A DNA stretch of 7,053 nt from Brucellaceae bacterium. GTDB lineage: Bacteria; Pseudomonadota; Alphaproteobacteria; Rhizobiales; Rhizobiaceae. Of this stretch, positions 1-4,659 are shown in pieces. The notes below the pieces were generated by a model. That model saw nothing but the letters and a program-made list of their open reading frames with translations. It was not told where the DNA came from and made no database searches. Positions within the stretch are counted from its first letter, which is position 1. Each line of letters opens with the position of its first letter. The DNA lies in the NCBI GenBank assembly GCA_031253705.1, contig JAIRVW010000286.1, positions 1-7,053 on the forward strand, given 5' to 3'. The translations under genes and the position numbers were made by a program.

Positions 1-1
1 C

Positions 2-328
2 GGCTCCATTCACAGCCACGTCGGCAAGCGCGGCGTGACTGCCTATGCAGCGGCCAAGGGCGGCGTGAAACTGCTGACCCAGACCCTTGCCATTGATTAC
101 GGCGCGAAAAACATCCGCGTAAATGCTGTTTGTCCGGGCTATATTGATACCCCACTGCTCAGCCATATTCCGGATGAAGCCAAACAAAAGCTGGTTGCTT
201 TGCATCCGATGGGACGTCTTGGCCGCGCGGAAGAAGTGGCCAATGCCGTATTGTTCCTTGCCTGTGATGAAGCTTCTTTTGTCACCGGTTCATCACTGCT
301 GGTCGACGGTGGTTACACAGCACAATAA
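2..328 (+). CDS. SDR family oxidoreductase, C-terminal part (5' end outside window)
   Basis: This is the C-terminal 108 residues of a classical short-chain dehydrogenase/reductase, an NAD(P)(H)-dependent, probably cytoplasmic oxidoreductase. The frame is open to the left edge, so the GTG at 35 is an internal valine codon and not the start. The visible part carries the whole catalytic triad: Ser at fragment residue 2, then Tyr15 and Lys19 in the YAAAK motif, with the usual 13-residue Ser-Tyr spacing. The NIRVNAVCPG segment (residues 37-46) and the terminal TGSSLLVDGGYT signature follow, as in FabG-like members. The Rossmann cofactor-binding half (TGxxxGxG, NNAG) lies outside the window, so cofactor preference and substrate cannot be read. 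The gene converges on the COQ10-like gene and ends at a shared terminator. Family assignment is very secure; the specific reaction is unknown. Confidence 0.93.
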   Translation, partial: GSIHSHVGKRGVTAYAAAKGGVKLLTQTLAIDYGAKNIRVNAVCPGYIDTPLLSHIPDEAKQKLVALHPMGRLGRAEEVANAVLFLACDEASFVTGSSLLVDGGYTAQ

Positions 329-332
329 GAAC

Positions 333-365
333 AAAAAAGCCGGAGATGACGCATCTCCGGCTTTT
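333..365. terminator. Bidirectional intrinsic terminator between SDR gene and COQ10-like gene
   Basis: A perfect 10-bp GC-rich inverted repeat (GCCGGAGATG at 339-348, CATCTCCGGC at 352-361) closes on an ACG triloop. It is flanked by six A on the left (333-338) and four T on the right (362-365). Read on the plus strand it ends the SDR transcript with a TTTT tail. Read on the minus strand it ends the COQ10-like transcript with a TTTTTT tail. It sits just downstream of both convergent stop codons, as expected for a shared terminator. Confidence 0.9.
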
Positions 366-386
366 GAATGAATATTCTTTGTGATT

Positions 387-845
387 TCAGGCTTTTACGC
401 CATAAATCTGATCAGCACGCTTTTCAAAAGCCTCTGCAAATTTGCGGAATGCCAGATCAAACATTGAGCCCATCAGCAGACCAAGCGTGCGGCTTTTGAA
501 TTCATAATCAATGAAAAAATCCACATCGCTCTGCGCCCCGTCACCAACCGGTACAAATGTCCAGCGGTTGTCGAGATAGCGGAACGGGCCGTCAATATAT
601 TTGACTTCAATCACCCGTTCATCCGGCTTCAGCAGCACCTGCGTGGTGAATGTCTCGCGGATCAGCTTGTAGCCGACAGTCATATCGGCCACCAGCAATG
701 TTTTACCATCGCGCTCTTTACGGGAGCGAACGGTCAGTGCCTCACACATCGGGACAAATTGTGGATAGGTTTCAATATCCGCGACGAGAGCGAACATTTG
801 CTCGGCGCGGTGCTGAACCTGACGTGTGGCAGTAAATTGCGGCAT
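387..845 (-). CDS. COQ10/RatA-type START-domain protein (ubiquinone-binding, polyketide cyclase/dehydrase family)
   Basis: The 152-residue protein is a single START/Bet v 1-like domain, the usual length for bacterial homologues of yeast Coq10. It shows the family blocks: VADIETYPQFVPMCEAL (21-37), a GPFRYLDNRWTF block (86-97), and the C-terminal FIDYEFKSRTLG...FDLAFRKFAEAFEKRA helix (111-144). Coq10 proteins bind ubiquinone or its intermediates in a hydrophobic cavity and support respiration. The same family is often auto-annotated as 'type II toxin RatA', after an E. coli protein reported to block 70S ribosome assembly. No partner antitoxin gene is seen here, and location after lipA in a PDH cluster favours a respiratory-quinone role (inference). 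There is no signal peptide. The Shine-Dalgarno before the ATG is weak. The gene may be read from lipA through the intervening repeat element or from its own promoter, which I could not identify. Confidence 0.9.
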   Translation of the reverse strand: MPQFTATRQVQHRAEQMFALVADIETYPQFVPMCEALTVRSRKERDGKTLLVADMTVGYKLIRETFTTQVLLKPDERVIEVKYIDGPFRYLDNRWTFVPVGDGAQSDVDFFIDYEFKSRTLGLLMGSMFDLAFRKFAEAFEKRADQIYGVKA

Positions 846-866
846 AATCTATCAGCTACGCTATTT

Positions 867-965
867 TAGAGCATTTCCAGTTATGACAGATCATAGGAAA
901 TGCTCTATCCATTTGTTTTGACGCGTATCTTATCCGAAAACCGGTTCCCACTTTTCGGGATACGC
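867..965. repeat. RIME/Bru-RS-like intergenic palindromic repeat element
   Basis: Two large imperfect palindromes fill most of the gap between lipA and the COQ10-like gene. Palindrome 1 pairs TAGAGCATTTCC (867-878) with GGAAATGCTCTA (896-907), a perfect 12-bp stem. After a 3-nt bulge there is an inner 5-bp stem TATGA/TCATA (882-886 with 891-895) and a CAGA loop. Palindrome 2 pairs GCGTATC (923-929) with GATACGC (959-965) and, after a 4-nt bulge, CCGAAAA (934-940) with TTTTCGG (952-958). The CCGAAAACCGG...CACTTTTCGGGAT core and the ~100-bp two-palindrome layout match, from memory, the rhizobial RIME elements and the Brucella Bru-RS repeats. These are short non-coding repeats dispersed between genes and probably mobilised in trans. 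The right edge lies two bases from the lipA stop codon. In RNA either palindrome could act as a 3' stabilising or terminating hairpin, but no T-tract is present. Confidence 0.82.
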
Positions 966-967
966 TT

Positions 968-1936
968 TTAATTACGACTGGCAATCAGCGCTTCACGGGC
1001 GGCACGCAGCTTGGCAAAATCATCACCCGCATGGTGCGAAGAACGTGTCAGCGGGCTGGAAGCAACCAGCAGGAAGCCTTTGGTCTTGCCGATTGTCGCA
1101 AATGATTTGAACTCATCCGGCGTCACATAACGGATAACCGCATGGTGCTTACGGGTTGGCTGCAGATACTGACCAATGGTCATGAAATCCACGTCCGCCG
1201 AGCGCAGATCATCCATCAGCTGCAGCACTTCGTTACGTTCCTCGCCCAGACCAACCATGATACCGGATTTGGTGAAAATGGTCGGATCGAGCTCTTTCAC
1301 GCGCTGCAACAGACGCAGGGAGTGGAAATAACGGGCACCCGGACGCACTTTCAGATAGTTGGACGGCACCGTTTCCAAATTGTGGTTGAACACATCCGGA
1401 CGCGCCTTAACAACGACCTCCAAAGCACCTTCCTTACGCAGGAAGTCGGGTGTCAGAATTTCAATGGTTGTCTGCGGGCTGGCGGCACGGATTGCATGAA
1501 TAACTTCAGCAAAATGCTGTGCGCCGCCGTCGGCCAGATCATCACGGTCAACGGAAGTGATTACCACATGGGTCAAGCCCATCTGTTTCACGGCCTTGGC
1601 CACATTTTCCGGTTCATTAGGATCAAGCGCAGTCGGAATACCGGTCGCCACATTACAGAAGGCGCAAGCACGGGTGCAGATTTCACCCATGATCATGAAT
1701 GTCGCGTGTTTCTTATCCCAGCACTCGCCGATATTCGGGCAACCGGCTTCCTCGCAAACTGTGACAAGCTTGTTAGAGCGCACAATATCACGGGTCTCGC
1801 CATAGCCGCGTGAGGTCGGTGCCTTCACACGAATCCAGTCAGGTTTTTTCAAAAGTGCTGTATCAGGCCGGTTGGCCTTCTCAGGATGACGAAGGCGTTT
1901 TCTGTCGTCGTTAACGGTGTCCAGAAGCGTAACCAT
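968..1936 (-). CDS. lipA: Lipoyl synthase (radical SAM)
   Basis: LipA inserts two sulfur atoms at C6 and C8 of protein-bound octanoyl groups, making the lipoyl cofactor of PDH, 2-oxoglutarate dehydrogenase and glycine cleavage proteins. The 322-residue protein has both iron-sulfur sites. The auxiliary [4Fe-4S] cluster, which is the sacrificial sulfur donor, is ligated by C61, C66 and C72 in the [12 protein letters not shown] motif. The radical-SAM cluster is ligated by C87, C91 and C94 (CTRACAFC). The C-terminal TRSSHHA motif (297-303) supplies the serine ligand to the auxiliary cluster. The core between them is the usual partial TIM barrel ([12 protein letters not shown] at 127-138, ILTPDF at 160-165, NHNLETV at 184-190). 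The ATG start fits the normal length; GGGAAAG a few bases upstream is an only moderate ribosome site. It lies downstream of lpdA and the small membrane gene with a 178-base gap, so it may have its own promoter. No lipB (octanoyltransferase) is present in this window. Confidence 0.98.
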   Translation of the reverse strand: MVTLLDTVNDDRKRLRHPEKANRPDTALLKKPDWIRVKAPTSRGYGETRDIVRSNKLVTVCEEAGCPNIGECWDKKHATFMIMGEICTRACAFCNVATGIPTALDPNEPENVAKAVKQMGLTHVVITSVDRDDLADGGAQHFAEVIHAIRAASPQTTIEILTPDFLRKEGALEVVVKARPDVFNHNLETVPSNYLKVRPGARYFHSLRLLQRVKELDPTIFTKSGIMVGLGEERNEVLQLMDDLRSADVDFMTIGQYLQPTRKHHAVIRYVTPDEFKSFATIGKTKGFLLVASSPLTRSSHHAGDDFAKLRAAREALIASRN

Positions 1937-1980
1937 ATGTCTTTCCCAAAACGGCCCAAACGGCCTTCAGATTTCGTAAC

Positions 1981-2019
1981 GCCGGTCATACCGGCCAGAT
2001 TTTGCCTGTTTATCAGGCA
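1981..2019 (-). promoter_or_regulatory. Paired small hairpins in the lipA upstream region
   Basis: The 178-base gap before lipA contains two perfect 6-bp hairpins in tandem: GCCGGT-CAT-ACCGGC (1981-1995) and TGCCTG-TTTAT-CAGGCA (2003-2019). They lie about 45-85 bases upstream of the lipA ATG. Neither is followed by a T-tract on the minus strand, so they do not look like a canonical intrinsic terminator for the membrane-protein gene. They could be leader structure, a protein-binding site, or chance. I could not identify a convincing -35/-10 promoter in this gap, and no known riboswitch consensus is recognised. Confidence 0.4.
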
Positions 2020-2114
2020 GGGTACCCAAGGTAAACCTCAGAAGCTTTCAATCCTGTGCAGACCAAAGGTCATAACAGCTCATATAAGCCGTCAGCCCCT
2101 GTATACAACCGGCC

Positions 2115-2378
2115 TCAGCGTCGCGCGGCTTCACCGATTGCCTTAAACACCAGTGCCCAGATCAGGCCGAAACAAAATCCGGCCAGCCCCAGCGCCAGTG
2201 TCACACTCCACACGCCATACCAGCCGGAGAGTGCATAGCCATTGATTGAAATCACGTTGCCGGACAAAAAGCTGAGTGTTGATACACCAAAGCCAAGCCC
2301 CAAACCGATCAGTGTTGAATATTTCAGCACTGTCAGCGCAGCTTTGCGATAAGGCGATCCATCTTTAATGAGCGGCAC
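2115..2378 (-). CDS. Small two-helix membrane protein of unknown function
   Basis: This encodes an 87-residue protein with a short charged N-terminus (about 1-14, with K5, D6, R11, K12), a first hydrophobic helix at about 15-38 rich in Gly/Leu, a polar loop (about 39-54, SGNVISINGYALSG), a second hydrophobic helix at about 55-80, and a basic tail ending EAARR. It is therefore predicted to be a small inner-membrane protein with both ends probably on the same side. The start is GTG, supported by AAGGA six bases upstream; the only nearby upstream ATG is followed directly by a stop codon. It lies between lpdA and lipA. From memory, rhizobia also have a small hypothetical gene at this place, which argues that it is real. 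I recognise no family and assign no function. Confidence 0.8.
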   Translation of the reverse strand: MPLIKDGSPYRKAALTVLKYSTLIGLGLGFGVSTLSFLSGNVISINGYALSGWYGVWSVTLALGLAGFCFGLIWALVFKAIGEAARR

Positions 2379-2384
2379 CGGTTT

Positions 2385-2389
2385 TCCTT
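2385..2389 (-). promoter_or_regulatory. Ribosome binding site supporting the GTG start of the small membrane protein
   Basis: AAGGA on the minus strand is six bases from the GTG at 2376-2378. This good spacing supports a GTG start for the 87-residue protein. Confidence 0.7.
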
Positions 2390-2397
2390 TTACATGA

Positions 2398-2425
2398 ATG
2401 GCCGGACAGAATAATGTCCGGCCAT
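2398..2425 (-). other. Perfect 11-bp hairpin downstream of lpdA
   Basis: ATGGCCGGACA (2398-2408) pairs perfectly with TGTCCGGCCAT (2415-2425) around a 6-base loop. It lies 22 bases after the lpdA stop codon and 8 bases before the ribosome site of the next gene. On the minus strand the stem is followed by TCATGTAAAA and not a run of T, so it is a poor intrinsic terminator. It could instead protect the 3' end of upstream mRNA, mark a processing site, or reduce read-through partially. Confidence 0.6.
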
Positions 2426-2447
2426 CGCTGTTTCATAACGGAAAGGC

Positions 2448-3893
2448 TCAGATATTGATAGCCTTGCCATAGGCATCCAACACGCTTTCCTTCATGGTTT
2501 CGGAAATTGTCGGATGCGGGAATACAGTGTGCATCAGTTCTTCTTCAGTGGTCTCGAGGTTCATCGCAACCACAAAGCCCTGAATAAGTTCTGTTACTTC
2601 TGCGCCAACCAGATGCGCGCCGAGCAGCTGACCGGTCTTCTTATCGAATACGGTCTTGACCATGCCCTGATCTTCGCCCAGCGCAATTGCCTTACCATTA
2701 GCCACAAACGGGAAGCGGCCGACACGGATGTCATAGCCCTGCTCTTTGGCTTTGGCTTCGGTCAGACCGACAGAAGCAACCTGCGGGTTACAATAGGTGC
2801 AGCCCGGAACTTTGGCTTTATCCAGCGGGTGAACATTTGGCAGACCTGCGATTTTTTCAACGCAGATAACCGCTTCATGCTCAGCTTTATGAGCCAGCAT
2901 CGGTGCACCGGCCACGTCACCGATCGCATAGATACCGGCAACATTGGTCTTGCAATAATCATCAACAATGATGCAGCCGCGGTCGGTTTTAACACCAACA
3001 GCTTCAAGGCCGATATTTTCAATATTGCCCTGTACACCGACAGCCGAGATCATACGATCAACGGTCAGTGTCTGTACTTTGCCGTCTTTGGTTTCAATAT
3101 GAGCGGTCACGGAATTCGCGCCCTTCTCAACCTTTGAAACCTTGGCTTCGGTGATGATCTTGAGGCCGCGCTTTTCTAGCTGCTTACGGGCGAAAGCGGA
3201 AATTTCCGCATCTTCAACCGGCATGATGTTGGACATCAGCTCAACAACAGTCACGTCAACGCCCATGTCATTATAGAACGAAGCGAATTCGATACCGATC
3301 GCGCCGGAGCCCATTACCAGCATGCTCTTTGGCAGATCCTGCGGCACCATGGCTTCGAAATAGGTCCAGATCAGCTTGCCATCCGGTTCAATGCCCGGCA
3401 ATGCACGCGGACGCGCACCGGTGGCAATGATAATGTGCTTGGCAGTATAAGTGCCTTCGCCCAGTGTGTTCTTTGGCTGCGGAGCCTGCGGCTGCATCGG
3501 CGCCTTGCTGGTCTTACCGACAACAATTTCGCCCGGCTTGGTGATCTTGGCTTCGCCCCAGATCACATCAACCTTGTTCTTCTTCATCAGGAAGCCGACG
3601 CCGCCATTCATACGCTCGGCAATACCGCGCGAACGGGCAACAACTGCCTTGATGTCCGGCACGATGCTGCCTTCCAGCTTCAGGCCGTAATTTTTGGCAT
3701 GTTCTGCCAGATGCTTCACTTCAGCAGAGCGCAGCAGTGCCTTGGTCGGGATACAACCCCAGTTCGAGCAGATACCGGCCAGATGCTCACGTTCAACAAC
3801 AGCGGTTTTCAGACCAAGCTGCGCTGCACGAATAGCGGCCACATAACCACCCGGACCGGCACCGACTACAATAACGTCGTAACTGTTGGACAC
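2448..3893 (-). CDS. lpdA: Dihydrolipoyl dehydrogenase (E3 of pyruvate dehydrogenase)
   Basis: This FAD enzyme reoxidises the dihydrolipoyl groups of E2 and passes electrons to NAD+. Numbering from the upstream in-frame ATG (3897-3899, 483 residues): FAD-binding GAGPGG at 13-18, redox disulfide C44/C49 in GICSNWGC, NAD-binding GSGAIG at 197-202, second FAD motif IYAIGDVAG at 323-331, and the catalytic His-Glu pair H462/E467 in HPTISE at the dimer interface. Length is normal for the family. A Pro/Gln-rich insert (about 130-147) interrupts the FAD domain just before TYTAKHIIIATGARPR. I place the start at GTG 3891-3893 (481 residues, N-terminus V/M-SNSYDVIVVG) because AAGGAG is seven bases upstream of it but only one base from the ATG. 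With E1 beta and E2 encoded just upstream, this is the PDH-dedicated E3; alphaproteobacteria usually carry another copy near sucAB. Confidence 0.97.
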   Translation of the reverse strand: MSNSYDVIVVGAGPGGYVAAIRAAQLGLKTAVVEREHLAGICSNWGCIPTKALLRSAEVKHLAEHAKNYGLKLEGSIVPDIKAVVARSRGIAERMNGGVGFLMKKNKVDVIWGEAKITKPGEIVVGKTSKAPMQPQAPQPKNTLGEGTYTAKHIIIATGARPRALPGIEPDGKLIWTYFEAMVPQDLPKSMLVMGSGAIGIEFASFYNDMGVDVTVVELMSNIMPVEDAEISAFARKQLEKRGLKIITEAKVSKVEKGANSVTAHIETKDGKVQTLTVDRMISAVGVQGNIENIGLEAVGVKTDRGCIIVDDYCKTNVAGIYAIGDVAGAPMLAHKAEHEAVICVEKIAGLPNVHPLDKAKVPGCTYCNPQVASVGLTEAKAKEQGYDIRVGRFPFVANGKAIALGEDQGMVKTVFDKKTGQLLGAHLVGAEVTELIQGFVVAMNLETTEEELMHTVFPHPTISETMKESVLDAYGKAINI

Positions 3894-3900
3894 TCTCATT

Positions 3901-3906
3901 CTCCTT
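3901..3906 (-). promoter_or_regulatory. Shine-Dalgarno of lpdA (decides the start codon)
   Basis: Minus-strand AAGGAG is the strongest ribosome site seen in the window. It is one base from the ATG at 3897-3899, which is too close, and seven bases from the in-frame GTG at 3891-3893, which is near the ideal spacing. This favours the GTG as the real start of lpdA. Confidence 0.65.
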
Positions 3907-3917
3907 GAATGGTTTCT

Positions 3918-3954
3918 ATGCCGGTTACCGGCGCATCATTCATTTTATTTTTTT
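3918..3954. other. Short hairpin with T-rich tract between hydrolase and lpdA
   Basis: GCCGGT (3920-3925) and ACCGGC (3927-3932) form a compact inverted repeat (effectively a 5-bp stem with a TTA loop). About ten bases further on there is a T-rich run (3943-3954) on the plus strand. On the coding (minus) strand this reads as an A-rich tract followed by the hairpin and then the lpdA ribosome site. It is thus oriented as a weak terminator only for antisense transcripts, or is leader structure of lpdA. Significance is uncertain. Confidence 0.35.
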
Positions 3955-3961
3955 AATCTAA

Positions 3962-4600
3962 TTACAAACCCAGTATCAGACGCACAACAGGCTCCAGCGC
4001 CTGCCCGATTGCCCGTGTATTCCCAGCATCCAGATGCACACCATCCAGCGGCGTGGTTTTCGCAACGCCGGACGCATCAAAGAAGCTGCATTCCGTTTCA
4101 TCCGCCAGATCCGAGAGCAACAGTCCCAGCTTGCGCGTTTCCGCAATAGCACCGGCATAGAGCGAGGCAAAAAACGGATCAGCACTTTCACTGATATGCG
4201 GCGGAGCCACGATCAGAATATCCGGCACCGCATAGCCTTCCGGATAAGGATGGCTGCGAATGATCTGGATCAGTCTGCGCATACCGCAATGGCTGGAAAA
4301 AGCATCACCTGCGACCTGCGGCTTCATATCATTACTGCCGAGCAGGATAATCACCAGATCAAGCGGCGCATGGGTGCCAAGCAATGTCGGCAGAATGCGC
4401 GAACCGTTGCGATCTTCCGGCGCGGTATAATCGTCAAAGGCAGTGGTGCGGCCGTTCAGGCCTTCAGCAATCACATGTGCCTGAGAACCAAGGCCTTTTT
4501 GCAAAACAGACGGCCAGCGATCCTCCAGAGACAACCGCGCACCATCCGGTGCCTGATAGCCCCAGGTCAGTGAATCACCAAAACATAAAACTGACTTCAT
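3962..4600 (-). CDS. SGNH/GDSL-family hydrolase (arylesterase/acyltransferase-like)
   Basis: The 212-residue protein is a complete SGNH hydrolase. Block I FGDSLTWG holds the nucleophile S10. Block II EGLNGRTT (46-53) holds G47 or G50 and N49. Block III LGSNDMK (87-93) holds N90. Block V DGVHLD (186-191) holds the catalytic D186 and H189. The order and wording (LCFGDSLTWG, EGL-RTT, PLDLVIILLGSND, DGVHLDAGN) closely resemble the arylesterase/acyltransferase group typified by Mycobacterium smegmatis MsAcT, an octameric esterase that also transfers acyl groups in water. No signal peptide or lipobox is present, so it is probably cytoplasmic. It sits between pdhC and lpdA on the same strand, a place where, from memory, rhizobia such as Sinorhizobium meliloti also encode an 'arylesterase'. 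The natural substrate is unknown. The start ATG has an imperfect AAGGCGGA ribosome site. Confidence 0.92.
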   Translation of the reverse strand: MKSVLCFGDSLTWGYQAPDGARLSLEDRWPSVLQKGLGSQAHVIAEGLNGRTTAFDDYTAPEDRNGSRILPTLLGTHAPLDLVIILLGSNDMKPQVAGDAFSSHCGMRRLIQIIRSHPYPEGYAVPDILIVAPPHISESADPFFASLYAGAIAETRKLGLLLSDLADETECSFFDASGVAKTTPLDGVHLDAGNTRAIGQALEPVVRLILGL

Positions 4601-4618
4601 GTTTCCGCCTTTTGCGAG

Positions 4619-4658
4619 AAAGCAACGGCGCTCCGGAGAACCGGAGCGCCGGTTTTTT
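4619..4658. terminator. Strong hairpin after pdhC, possible partial terminator/attenuator
   Basis: CGGCGCTCCGG (4626-4636) pairs perfectly with CCGGAGCGCCG (4641-4651) around an AGAA loop, an 11-bp GC-rich stem starting eight bases after the pdhC stop codon. The plus strand has a clean T-tract after the stem (4653-4658). The minus strand, which is the transcribed one, has only TTGCTTTCT. It is therefore a good terminator for antisense transcription and at best a leaky one for pdhC. Plausibly it lowers transcription into the hydrolase-lpdA genes or stabilises the pdhABC message (inference). Confidence 0.65.
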
Positions 4659-4659
4659 C

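Noticed and set aside
387..845. A toxin-antitoxin system, as the 'RatA toxin' label for this family would imply
   Set aside because: There is no antitoxin-like partner gene beside it. The sequence is a standard COQ10-type START domain and its metabolic neighbours favour a ubiquinone-related role.
1142..1813. A 223-codon open frame on the plus strand opposite lipA
   Set aside because: It is wholly antisense to a well-conserved enzyme, with no family signature and no ribosome site noted.
1937..2114. A sigma-70-type promoter for lipA (TTGTAT...TATATG or TTGAAA-based candidates on the minus strand)
   Set aside because: Candidate boxes have poor matches or off-optimal spacing, and none stands out from AT-rich background, so no promoter is annotated.
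2514..3137. A 207-codon plus-strand frame opposite lpdA
   Set aside because: Antisense shadow of the conserved E3 interface and FAD domains; no recognisable protein.
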